Assembly (NCBI GenBank): GCA_903921835.1
Contig: CAIXRL010000129.1
Coordinates: 1 to 6,718 of the forward strand
DNA from: Candidatus Eiseniibacteriota bacterium
Lineage (GTDB): Bacteria; Eisenbacteria; RBG-16-71-46
Length of the DNA stretch: 6,718 bases
Direction of reading: 5' to 3'
In this document: piece by piece, positions 1-6,718 of the stretch
Position numbering within the stretch: position 1 is the stretch's first letter
Layout: each line of letters opens with the position of its first letter
Made by a program: the position numbers and the translations under genes
The notes under the pieces: generated by a model
The model's database searches: none
What the model was told of the DNA's origin: nothing
The model's input: only the letters and a program-made list of their open reading frames with translations

Positions 1-2012
1 CGCCGCGGCCACTCGAGCAGCGCACCCAGCGCCAGCGCGAAGGCGAGCGCGGCCCATTCCAGCGCGCGCAGGGGCAGTCCGCCCCCGGGCGCGCCGACCA
101 GTCCGCCCGCCTCGCGCACCCGCGCCACCGTCCAGTCCAGCGAGGCGCTGCGCGCCTCACCCCGCATGCCGCGCAACGTCCACACCGCCGCCTCCGCAGG
201 CCGCTCGCGCCGCAGCTCAGACCATCCCAGACGCGCGGCCAGCGCGGGGTCGCCGGGGGCTTCGCGCCAGAGCGCCGTCCACGCCGAGCGGGCCGCGTCG
301 AGACGGGCGCCGCGCGCAAGTCCGTCCGCTTCGCGCGCGCGCGCCGCGAGCGCGACGCTGCCGCCCGAACCGGCGCCCAGAACGAGCGCGCCCGACGCCA
401 GCACGACCAGCAGGAGGGCGAGGGCGACCAGCGGAGCGCGTGACGGCGCCGCGGGCAGCGCATCGGCGACACGCTCCACGAGCCGCGCCCGCACGTCGTC
501 CTCGCGCAACGGCCGGCCGCTGTAGCGCGCGGCCGCGATCTCCTCGCGCAGCCGCAGCACCTGCCCGCCGCGCGCTTCGACCCATGCGCCCGCCTCGTCG
601 GCCGCCGACCAGAACTCGGGGCCATGCGCCAGACCCACCGCACGGAGCAACTCGCGTGCGCGGCCCCGATCCCCGGCGAGCGCATCCGGAGTGCCCGCGC
701 GGCGCCAGAGGCGCACGGCGAGCCCCGCGAGCACGCCCGCGATCGCGAACGCCCACGGCCGGCTCCTGCGCCCGCCCGGACGCGCGCCGTCACGCTCGAA
801 TGCAGACGGGAATGCGCCCGCGTCGGGATCGGGGCCCGAACCCGGCCCCGCGGCCAGCACCTCCACCTCGATCGGCGCCAGCGCCGCGCGGCGATACGAG
901 GCCGCGAAGGGATCGAACCACGCCAGCGCGGGCGGCTCGAGCCGCAACACGCCGGTGCGGTGCGGCAGCAACGTCCACTGGAAACGCCGCCGGCCCGGTG
1001 CCACCTCACCGGAGGGCGCGAAGCTGTCGTCCACAGTGCTCGCATAGACGTCGAAGTCGGGCAGCGCGAGCGCCGGCGTGTGCAGCAGCGGCAGGTTACC
1101 GGTACCGCGCACGTCGAGTTGCAGCGTGAGCGCCTGGTCCTTGGTCGTGTGGCCCCGGTCGAGCCGCCAGTCGGCCGTGTATGCGCCGACACCGTTCGCG
1201 AAACCCGCCGGCGCACCGCCCGGCAGCGGCAGCACCTCGACGCGCGCCGGCTCGCTGCGGATCTCGACCGGCCGCGAGGGCGCGCCGCCCTGGAACGGAT
1301 CACCCCCGGCCGGGACCGCGACGACCAGCGCGGCGCTGCCGACCGTCGCGCGGCCGGGCGCGAGCGGATAGATGCGCATGCGCCGCTCCGTCACCGTAGC
1401 CAACCGTCCACTGCTGGTCGCGCGCGACTCGACGGGATCCCCGTAGTTCTCCACCCAGAATCCACTCGTGGTGGGCGTGGCGGTGGTGCCGCTCTGGGTG
1501 AGGTCGCGCGTCTGGACGAGCTTCATGGACAACTGCATCAGTTGACCGACGTAGGCGCGCGACGGCCGCACCTCCACCACGAGCGAAGCACCCGCAGCAC
1601 CGTGCGCCTGCGGCGCGGCGCGCGCGCCGGCAGGCGTGACGTCGAGCGACAGCGGGGCACACTCGATAACCTGCTGGCCGACGCGCACCCGGATCGTCGG
1701 AATCGAGAAGCGCCCGACCTGGTCGGTGCCGATCGCGTAGCGGTACTCGACACGGTTCGAGGCGCGGCCGTTCACCCACGAAAGACTCTGGCCCTGCTCG
1801 CTCCCGAGCAGCTGCAATCCCCGCGGCAGCGTGAACTGCGGGTCGGCCGTCGCCCCGGAAGCGTCCGTGACGGCGACCACGAGCGTCACGCCTGCTCCGA
1901 CTTCCACCCTGCCCGCGGACAGCGTCGCCTGCGCCTGTGGCGCAGCCGCCGCGGGACGCGCCAACGCGATCGGCGCCAGGAACAGCGCCGCCAGTAGCGC
2001 CAGAGCCTTCAC
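1..2012 (-). CDS. batD: BatD with fused BatE-like TPR/membrane region (3' end outside window)
   Basis: It starts with GTG 2012, overlapping the batB-batC stop as GTGA, with GGGGAAGGA just upstream. There are 670 complete codons and no stop before the left edge. A signal peptide (MKALALLAALFLAPIALARP, cut likely near residue 24) leads to a long beta-rich periplasmic region (about 28-387) with BatD repeats: LSAGRVEVGAGVTLVVAV, LVVEVRPSRAYVGQLMQLSM and the BatD-type stretch VRGTGNLPLLHTPALALPDF (301-320). A transmembrane helix follows at about 419-436, then a probably cytoplasmic alpha-helical segment (443-520) and a second helix at 526-547. Residues 553-620 look like degenerate TPR, and a further helix begins near 649. 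Order and composition after 520 resemble BatE (TPR plus membrane helices), so I infer a BatD-BatE fusion. The role is probably periplasmic scaffold of the Bat complex. BatD is secure; the BatE part is tentative because the end is missing. Confidence 0.88.
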   Translation of the reverse strand, partial: MKALALLAALFLAPIALARPAAAAPQAQATLSAGRVEVGAGVTLVVAVTDASGATADPQFTLPRGLQLLGSEQGQSLSWVNGRASNRVEYRYAIGTDQVGRFSIPTIRVRVGQQVIECAPLSLDVTPAGARAAPQAHGAAGASLVVEVRPSRAYVGQLMQLSMKLVQTRDLTQSGTTATPTTSGFWVENYGDPVESRATSSGRLATVTERRMRIYPLAPGRATVGSAALVVAVPAGGDPFQGGAPSRPVEIRSEPARVEVLPLPGGAPAGFANGVGAYTADWRLDRGHTTKDQALTLQLDVRGTGNLPLLHTPALALPDFDVYASTVDDSFAPSGEVAPGRRRFQWTLLPHRTGVLRLEPPALAWFDPFAASYRRAALAPIEVEVLAAGPGSGPDPDAGAFPSAFERDGARPGGRRSRPWAFAIAGVLAGLAVRLWRRAGTPDALAGDRGRARELLRAVGLAHGPEFWSAADEAGAWVEARGGQVLRLREEIAAARYSGRPLREDDVRARLVERVADALPAAPSRAPLVALALLLVVLASGALVLGAGSGGSVALAARAREADGLARGARLDAARSAWTALWREAPGDPALAARLGWSELRRERPAEAAVWTLRGMRGEARSASLDWTVARVREAGGLVGAPGGGLPLRALEWAALAFALALGALLEWPR

Positions 2013-3794
2013 CAGTCCTTCCCCTTTCGTTCGCTCGTCGCCTTCGCCCGCCGTGCGTGCTGGCGCTCCAGCCGCTCGAGCTCCTGGAGTGATCCAAGCA
2101 GCTGCTCCGCTTGCTGCGGGGTCATGCCGGCGGTGGAACCTCCGCTCGACTGCGGCGGCGCCTGGCTGGCCGATGGCTGCTGCCGGCCGTCTCCGCCCTG
2201 CTGCCCCTGCGGGGGCGGCGGAGCCTGCGCCCCCTGCGACGACTGGCCCTGCTGTCCCTGCCCGCCAGGCTCCGGCTTGGACGGAGACGGGGGGGGAATC
2301 CTGCTTCTTCTGTTGTTGCTTCTGGCGCTCCTGCTCCCGCTGGCGCGCGAGCAACTCGTAGTTCCAGCGCGCGTCGGCGTCGTTCCCGTCGCGCTCCAAC
2401 GCCCGCCGCAGCTCCTGCAGTGCGCGATCGTAGTCCTTGTGCTCGCCGAACAGCGTGCCCAGGTTGTAGCGTGCGGCCTGGCCCGCGCGGCCGGCCGTCT
2501 CGCCCAGGCGCGCCAGCGCGGCGGCCCACGTCTGCTCGGGCTTGCCCTGCCGCGCCCGCGCGGTGGCCAGGTTGACCTGCACCGACGCCGGCGCACCGCG
2601 GCGGGCGCGTTGCGCGTACAGGGACTCGGCGTTCGCCCACTGGCCACGCTGGAACGCGGCGTCGCCCCTCGCCCTCGCGCTCTGGGCCCGCGCCGGGCGC
2701 GAGGCGAACAACCCTGCGAGCGAAAGCGCGACCGCCAGCAGCACCGCCACCCGCGCATCGCCCCGGGCGGCGCGCGAGCGGCCGCGGTCCGCTGCGCGGC
2801 GCCGCGGTCTCGCCCGCTCGATGACGAGCGCCGCCGCGGCCAGCAACGCCAGCCACGGAAAACGCGACACGGGTCTTTCGATCAGGTGCGCGCCGCGCTG
2901 CGTGCGCGCCAGCGAGCCCAGCGCCACCGACAGCCTCGGCAGCTCGCCACCGGGCCTGGACGCCGCGAAGTAGCCACCGCGTGTCGCACGCGCGAGATCG
3001 CGCAGCAGCCGCTCGTCCAGCTGGCTGCTCACGATGTGGCCGGCCTCGTCGCGCTTCATGTCCACGGCGCGGCCCTGTTCGTCCAGCACCGGGATGACGT
3101 CCCCGCCCGGCGTGCCCACGCCCACGGCGAAGATGCGCACTCCCGTGCCGCGAAGCCGGTCGATCAGCCTGCTCGCGTGACCCTCCAAATCCTCGCCGTC
3201 CGTCCACAGCACGACGGCCTGGTCGTCGCGCCTGCCCGCGGGAAGCATCTGCAGTGCGTTCTCCAGCGCGCGCCCCAGGTCCGTTCCGGGCGTGCTCACC
3301 TCGCCGCTGGAGAGCGTCTCCAGCGTGAGCCGCGTGGCGGCGTGATCGAGCGTGAGCGGGCAGAGCCGCACCGCGTCACCCGCGAACACGAGCACGCCGA
3401 CGCGGCTGCCCTCGATGCGATCGAGCAGCGCCAGCGCCTCGCGGCGCGCCTCGTCCATGCGCGAGGGCGCCACGTCGCGCACGTCCATGCTGGCCGAGAC
3501 ATCCAGCACGAACACCAGGTCGGAGCCGCGCGCGGGACGGCGCACGGTCTCGCGGCCCCACTGCGGCCCCGCGGCCCCCGCGACGAGCAGCATCAGCGCC
3601 GCGAGCCGCAGAAGTGCACCCGTGCGGCGCTCGCCGGACAGCAACTGCCCGAGCAGCACGTGCGGCGTGCGCGGGCCCACCAGCTGGGCCAGGGCGCGCC
3701 GCGAGCGCGTCACGGCCCGCCACTCGAACAGCGCGAGCACGGGCAGCGCGAGGAGGCCCCAAAGCCACTGGGGGGAGGCGAAGCTCAGTTCCAT
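2009..3794 (-). CDS. batB: BatB-BatC fusion (VWA plus TPR) with a +1 frameshift at a C8 tract
   Basis: It starts at ATG 3794 after a strong AGGAGGG. Helices at about 10-25 and 61-75 precede a VWA domain (92-280) with an intact MIDAS: DVSAS at 98-102, Thr171 in PGTDLG and Asp199 in WTDGED. A helix follows at 313-326. A second hydrophobic stretch (347-364) ends in RPARAQ and looks like an old signal peptide where batC was joined. TPR-like repeats fill about 371-476 (RGDAAFQRGQWANAESLYAQ; ARYNLGTLFGEHKDYDRAL). After a basic, Gln-rich linker (482-499) the frame meets eight C. The family-typical tail (Gln/Gly/Pro-rich, then MTPQQAEQLLGSLQELERLE and a final KDW) is in the +1 frame, ending at TGA 2009. 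With one C fewer the protein would have 594 residues. Read without a shift, the frame stays open into batD. BatB would anchor the metal-binding domain; the TPR part probably binds partners in the periplasm. The BatB and BatC identities are secure; whether the frameshift exists in the living organism is not. Confidence 0.9.
2016..2024 (-). promoter_or_regulatory. Purine-rich ribosome binding site of batD
   Basis: GGGGAAGGA on the coding strand precedes GTG 2012 by three bases, with GGGG at a more usual distance. It lies inside the final Lys codons of the batB-batC tail. It supports the GTG start that also gives batD a clean signal peptide. Confidence 0.55.
2289..2296 (-). repeat. Homopolymer of eight C (coding strand) at the batB-batC frame break
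   Basis: The plus strand shows eight consecutive G, so the coding strand reads GATT, eight C, then GTC. The VWA-TPR frame reads GAT TCC CCC CCC GTC. The frame needed for the tail reads CCG TCT CCG TCC across the same site. Seven C, or one skipped C, joins them as Asp-Ser-Pro-Pro-Ser-Pro-Ser-Lys-Pro-Glu. The upstream frame looks real up to QQQKKQD and the downstream frame looks real from PSPSKPEP, so the switch point is confined to this tract or its immediate flanks. Confidence 0.85.
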
Positions 3795-3801
3795 GCCGGC
3801 T

Positions 3802-3808
3802 CCCTCCT
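3802..3808 (-). promoter_or_regulatory. Strong ribosome binding site of batB
   Basis: The coding strand reads TGAGGAGGGAGCCGGCATG, so AGGAGGG begins on the last base of the batA stop codon and ends seven bases before ATG 3794. This is the only junction in the window with a canonical site and an ATG start. It fixes the batB start and suggests batB is initiated independently, possibly at a higher rate than its neighbours. Confidence 0.85.
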
Positions 3809-4797
3809 CATGGCGCGCGGAACGCCCAGGTGGCGCCGGAGAGCGTACCCAGCGCGAGCAGCACGGCAGCGAGCGCAAGCAGCAACGGGCCCAGGTCGCG
3901 GTATTCGCGATACACGAACGCGCGCAGTGGTGCGCGCTCCAACTGGTCGATCTCGCCGTAGATGCCGATCAGCGTCGCGGCATCGCCGGCACGGAAGAAC
4001 CTGCCGCCGGTGACGCCCGCGATCTTGATCAGCGGTGCGGGGTCCACGTCCACCTGCATCATCGCGAACGTCGGCCCGAGCACGGGATCGTTCACCGGCA
4101 CCTGCTCCATCGTCGGGCGGCCCACCAGCACCGTGTACACCCTGACGCGGAGCGCGCGCGCCAGTTCGGCCGCCGTTGCCGGATCGATCGCGCCGCGGTT
4201 GTTCTCGCCGTCGGTCAGGAGCACGACCACCTTGCTCGGCGTGCGGCTCTCGCGCAGCCGCTGCACCGCGGTGGCGAGGCCCATCCCGATCGCGGTGCCG
4301 TCCTGGGCAAGTCCAAAGTCCAGCGAGCCGATGAGGGTCGCCAGCGTCTCGTGGTCGAGCGTGAGGGGACATTGCGTGAACGCGGTGCCCGCGAAGCCCA
4401 CCACGCCGATGCGGTCGTGCGGCCGGCCGCGCACGAAGTCGCGCGCGGTGCTGCGCGCCAGGTCCAGCCGCGTGCCCCCGCCCATGTCGGAAGCCTGCAT
4501 GCTGCGCGAGATGTCCATCGCCAGCACGATGTCCACGCCGCGCGAATCCACCTCACTCTGCTGCACGCCCTGCTGCGGCCGCGCCGCCGCCACGAGCATG
4601 ATCGTGAGCGCGGCCCACGGCGCCAGCCGCACCAGCAGCAGCACGCCACGCGTGAACCAGCCGGGCCCCGGCAGCCCCGCGAGCGAGCCCCAGCGCACCG
4701 CCGCCGGCTGCGTGCGCGGCCGGCGCGCGCGCCACACCATCAGCGCGGGCAGCACGAGCAGCGCGAGCAGCAGCCAGGGTTCCTCGAAACGGATCAC
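3808..4797 (-). CDS. batA: BatA, membrane-anchored VWA domain protein
   Basis: The protein has 329 residues and starts with GTG 4797, overlapping the previous stop as GTGA; GGGAGGA lies just upstream at 4801-4807. It has the standard BatA layout. Two N-terminal helices (about 7-22 and 52-71) flank a short arginine-rich loop, the VWA domain spans about 88-285, and a C-terminal helix covers about 302-319. The metal site is complete: DISRS at 95-99, Thr168 in QDGTAIG and Asp196 in LLTDGENN. The BatA C-terminal signature is present: VPVNDPVLGPTF (233-244) followed by a TGGRFFRAGD stretch (263-272) and YGEIDQLER (280-288). The VWA domain should bind Mg2+ and partner proteins at the membrane. The nearby DUF58, BatB-BatC and BatD genes support assembly into one envelope complex. 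Family assignment is secure; the link to oxygen or envelope stress comes from other species and has been inconsistent between them. Confidence 0.95.
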   Translation of the reverse strand: MIRFEEPWLLLALLVLPALMVWRARRPRTQPAAVRWGSLAGLPGPGWFTRGVLLLVRLAPWAALTIMLVAAARPQQGVQQSEVDSRGVDIVLAMDISRSMQASDMGGGTRLDLARSTARDFVRGRPHDRIGVVGFAGTAFTQCPLTLDHETLATLIGSLDFGLAQDGTAIGMGLATAVQRLRESRTPSKVVVLLTDGENNRGAIDPATAAELARALRVRVYTVLVGRPTMEQVPVNDPVLGPTFAMMQVDVDPAPLIKIAGVTGGRFFRAGDAATLIGIYGEIDQLERAPLRAFVYREYRDLGPLLLALAAVLLALGTLSGATWAFRAP

Positions 4798-5864
4798 GCG
4801 TCCTCCCGCGGCCGGTCGTGGCGCCGAACGAGCTGCTCGACCGCGGACTCACAGCGCAGCGCCTCGGACAGCGACAGCGGCGCGCGCGCGAACTTGACGC
4901 GGTCCCAGAGGCCCAGCAGGCCCTCCAGGCGCTGGACGTCGTCCGCCGCCAGCCCCGCCGAGCGCACGCGCGCCACGAGCTCGCCGCTCGTGTCACCGGG
5001 CCGCGGGGTCGCGAGCGTGGCCTCGAGGTAACGCCGCAGGATGCGCGTGAGCGCCAGCGCGTGATCGCCGAAGCGCTCCTGCTCCGCCAGCCGCTCCGCG
5101 CGCAGGCTCGCCAGCGCCGCGAGCGCCTCCGCGGAGGGATCGCGCGGCGCGACCCGTGACCGCGGCGCCGCACCGGCGGCCGGCCGGCGACGGCGGCGAC
5201 GCCACACGACGAGCCCAACCAGCAGCGCCAGGGCGGACACTCCGAGGGCGACGAACCGCCACGGCACGCGCTCCCACCACGGCGCCCCGAGCGGGCCGTG
5301 CACGGGCCTGAGCGTTGCGTTCGAGTCCGCCGCGCTGAGGCTCGGCAGTACCAGCAGGTGCACGGTCGGCAGCCGGCTCACGATCGGTCGGCTGCCACCC
5401 GGCCCCGGGGTGATGGTGACCACGGGTCCCGGAATCGAGATCGCGCCCGTGGCGAACACCTGCAGCGGCACCTCCAGCGCGACGCTGTCCGCGCTGTAGC
5501 CATCCAGGCCCGCGGGCACGTTGCGCAGCGCGATGCGCGCCGCGCGCGGCGGGCCCCAGGTGAAGTTGCCCCCCGAGGTGGGCGGCCCGAACGTGGCGCG
5601 CGCTCCATCGGTGACCAGCACGTACGCGCGATAGGTCAGCGGCTGGCCGAGCCGCGCCGGCGAGGGCCCAACGGTGGCCCGCAACGGGAACGACATGCCG
5701 CTGCGAAACCCCCTCGCGCGCGGGCCGTGGGCCAGCGCCGCAGGAAGGCGCAGCTTCGACGTGTCCGCCGTGCGCGGCTTCTCGCTCCAGCCGGGCGGCA
5801 GCAGGTGCAACGCCGCGGCCAGCACGCCTGGAAGCAGCCACGCGAGCGGCGGACGCGCGCTCAC
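4794..5864 (-). CDS. BatD/DUF4381-like single-pass membrane protein
   Basis: The protein has 356 residues. I chose GTG 5864 rather than the in-frame start farther upstream (5957), because 5864 forms a GTGA overlap with the DUF58 stop, has AGGGG six bases upstream and places a hydrophobic signal-like segment at residues 7-22. Residues 50-175 are a beta-rich, probably periplasmic domain (PLRATVGPSPARLGQPLTYR resembles the start of BatD repeats). One transmembrane helix at about 201-221 ends in a WRRRRRR stop-transfer cluster. The cytoplasmic tail (245-350) has the pattern of DUF4381-type proteins in VWA operons: HALALTRILRRYLEATL near 268-284 and LLGLWDRVKFARAPLS near 316-331. It lies between DUF58 and batA, the usual place for this component, which probably acts as a membrane adaptor linking VWA partners. 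The tail match is good; the exact family is inferred by eye. Confidence 0.85.
   Translation of the reverse strand: MSARPPLAWLLPGVLAAALHLLPPGWSEKPRTADTSKLRLPAALAHGPRARGFRSGMSFPLRATVGPSPARLGQPLTYRAYVLVTDGARATFGPPTSGGNFTWGPPRAARIALRNVPAGLDGYSADSVALEVPLQVFATGAISIPGPVVTITPGPGGSRPIVSRLPTVHLLVLPSLSAADSNATLRPVHGPLGAPWWERVPWRFVALGVSALALLVGLVVWRRRRRRPAAGAAPRSRVAPRDPSAEALAALASLRAERLAEQERFGDHALALTRILRRYLEATLATPRPGDTSGELVARVRSAGLAADDVQRLEGLLGLWDRVKFARAPLSLSEALRCESAVEQLVRRHDRPREDA
4801..4807 (-). promoter_or_regulatory. Ribosome binding site deciding the batA GTG start
   Basis: GGGAGGA on the coding strand lies three bases before GTG 4797 and inside the last codons of the preceding gene. The spacing is short, but together with the GTGA overlap it supports this start; no ATG lies nearby in this frame. 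Confidence 0.6.
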
Positions 5865-6718
5865 GCCACGCCCCTGCGCCGGTGGGCGGCCTTGCCGAAG
5901 TAGTGCATGAGCACGGGAACGTACGGTCGGTCGGTGCGCAGTTCGACCACGGGGCACTGCGCCGTGGCGAGCGAGCGCTCGACCTCGCGCCGGGCCTCGC
6001 GGGCGCGCGCCGTGTAACGGCGGCGAAGGGCCTCGTCGCTCGTGTTCACGGCGCGCCGCCCGCCGCTCTCGAGGTCCTCGAGCAGCGTCCAGCCCACCGG
6101 CGGCAGCGCCTCGTCACGGGGATCCCGCAGGGCCAGCGCCGTCACCTCGTGCCGGCGCGACAGCACCCGCCAGTCGCGCGCGTCCAGCTTGTCCTCGAAG
6201 TCGGAGATCCAGAACATCAGCGATCTCCGCCGCAGCGTGCGGGTGAGGAAGCGCGCCGCCGCGCCGAGCCGCGTGCCCTCGCTCATGGTCTCGTGGTCCA
6301 GCACGTCGCGCAGCATGCGGAGCAGATGGCGCCGCCCGCGCGAGGGCGGCACGAAGTGTTCGACGTCGCCCGCCGCGAGCAGCAGCCCGAGCCGGTCGTT
6401 GTTGCGCGTCGCCGCGAATCCCAGAATGGCGCACAGCTCGGCCGCCAGTTCGCGCTTCTCCTGCGCCGCCGTCCCGAAGCGCATCGAGGGCGAAACGTCC
6501 ACGACGAGCATCACCGTCAGCTCGCGTTCCTCGACGAACCGCTTGACGTACGGCGCCCCGAAGCGCGCCGTGACGTTCCAGTCGATGTCGCGGACCTCGT
6601 CCCCCGGGACGTACGGGCGCACTTCCTCGAACTCGACGCCGCGTCCCTTGAAGACGCTGTGCGAGTTGCCGGAGAACAGGTCCTGGACCAGCCGGCGGCT
6701 GCGGATCTCGAGCCGCCG
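5861..6718 (-). CDS. DUF58 domain protein of a MoxR/Bat operon (5' end outside window)
   Basis: The frame is open from the right edge and gives 285 visible residues ending at TGA 5861. The visible start already matches the beginning of the family (RRLEIRSRRLVQDLFSG, then HSVFKGRGVEF), so only a few N-terminal residues are probably missing. The family hallmark PGDEVRDIDWNVTAR lies at visible residues 39-52, followed by VKRFVEERELTVMLVVDVS. A VWA-like fold is shown by DVSPS (74-78), a candidate Thr in EGTRLG (149) and an Asp in ISDFED (173). No membrane segment is visible, so a cytoplasmic protein is likely. DUF58 proteins are usually encoded directly after a MoxR AAA+ ATPase and thought to work with it; that gene would lie beyond 6718. 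The stop overlaps the next start by GTGA, implying coupled translation. The family is certain; the biochemical role is not known. Confidence 0.95.
   Translation of the reverse strand, partial: RRLEIRSRRLVQDLFSGNSHSVFKGRGVEFEEVRPYVPGDEVRDIDWNVTARFGAPYVKRFVEERELTVMLVVDVSPSMRFGTAAQEKRELAAELCAILGFAATRNNDRLGLLLAAGDVEHFVPPSRGRRHLLRMLRDVLDHETMSEGTRLGAAARFLTRTLRRRSLMFWISDFEDKLDARDWRVLSRRHEVTALALRDPRDEALPPVGWTLLEDLESGGRRAVNTSDEALRRRYTARAREARREVERSLATAQCPVVELRTDRPYVPVLMHYFGKAAHRRRGVA
5871..5875 (-). promoter_or_regulatory. Weak ribosome binding site supporting GTG 5864
   Basis: AGGGG on the coding strand is six bases before GTG 5864 and inside the last codons of the DUF58 gene. It is modest, so translation here probably depends on coupling through the GTGA overlap. 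Confidence 0.45.

Noticed and set aside
624..1997. Long plus-strand open frame
   Set aside because: Its translation is Arg/Ala/His/Gln-rich with no recognisable domain and lies wholly antisense to batD, whose protein is clearly real. Typical shadow in high-GC DNA.
2744..2750. Independent batC start at the in-frame GTG codons before the signal-like segment
   Set aside because: No stop separates batB from the TPR region and no clear ribosome binding site was seen, so a fusion is simpler. Internal initiation is not excluded.
2009..2758. Separate batC gene starting at ATG 2758
   Set aside because: Only the part after about 2296 in this frame is real (the tail). Upstream of it the frame is a shadow, and the TPR repeats are in the batB frame.
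2122..3207. 361-codon minus-strand open frame inside batB-batC
   Set aside because: It is the third frame of the same region; its Arg/Gly/Ala composition does not match BatC, while the other two frames carry the known motifs.
2124..4013. 629-codon plus-strand open frame
   Set aside because: Antisense to the VWA and TPR domains of BatB-BatC and the end of batA; composition is shadow-like and there is no ribosome binding site or domain.
3352..5031. 559-codon plus-strand open frame
   Set aside because: Antisense to batB, batA and the BatD-like gene; Ser/Arg-rich without motifs.
1..6718. tRNA, rRNA, CRISPR, insertion sequence, terminator or other mobile element
   Set aside because: None seen. 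The window is filled by coding sequence with overlaps or a 13-base gap; GC-rich inverted repeats within genes are expected by chance and none is followed by a T-run in a sensible place.

Overview
The window is a single minus-strand operon of very high G+C DNA (codon third positions are nearly all G or C) with no gene-free gap. It is a Bat/MoxR-type locus, the 'aerotolerance' operon family first named in Bacteroides fragilis and now known in Gram-negative phyla and many high-GC lineages. Signal peptides and periplasmic-type domains point to a diderm bacterium. High G+C and this gene order would suit groups such as Gemmatimonadota, Eisenbacteria-like lineages or deltaproteobacterial lines, but the sequence alone does not decide the phylum.

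Reading in the direction of transcription (right to left): (1) 6718-5861, a DUF58 protein missing only its first few residues; the MoxR AAA+ ATPase usual for this family would be expected just beyond the right edge. (2) 5864-4794, a single-pass BatD/DUF4381-like protein. (3) 4797-3808, BatA, a membrane-anchored von Willebrand A (VWA) protein with a complete MIDAS. (4) 3794-2009, a BatB-BatC fusion: a second MIDAS-bearing VWA domain, then a TPR domain and a Gln/Gly/Pro-rich tail. (5) 2012 to the left edge, BatD with an apparent BatE-like TPR/membrane region fused to its C-terminus, truncated by the window. Three of the four junctions are the same four-base GTGA overlap (TGA stop over GTG start). 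The fourth, batA to batB, has a strong Shine-Dalgarno sequence starting inside the batA stop codon.

The working model, from family knowledge, is an envelope complex. MoxR and DUF58 act at the cytoplasmic face. BatA and BatB hold metal-dependent VWA domains near the membrane. The TPR part of BatC and the beta-rich BatD-type proteins act as periplasmic scaffolds.

The most notable point is in batB-batC. The reading frame that encodes VWA and TPR is lost at a run of eight C (coding strand; 2289-2296), while the expected tail ending in Lys-Asp-Trp lies in the +1 frame. One C fewer, or a +1 slip, restores a normal 594-residue protein that stops at 2009. Read literally, the starting frame never meets a stop: it stays open for 1264 codons from 3794 through batD to the window edge. 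This may be an assembly or sequencing error, a phase-variable tract, or slippage; the sequence alone cannot say which. Otherwise the system is a known type with some lineage-specific fusions.
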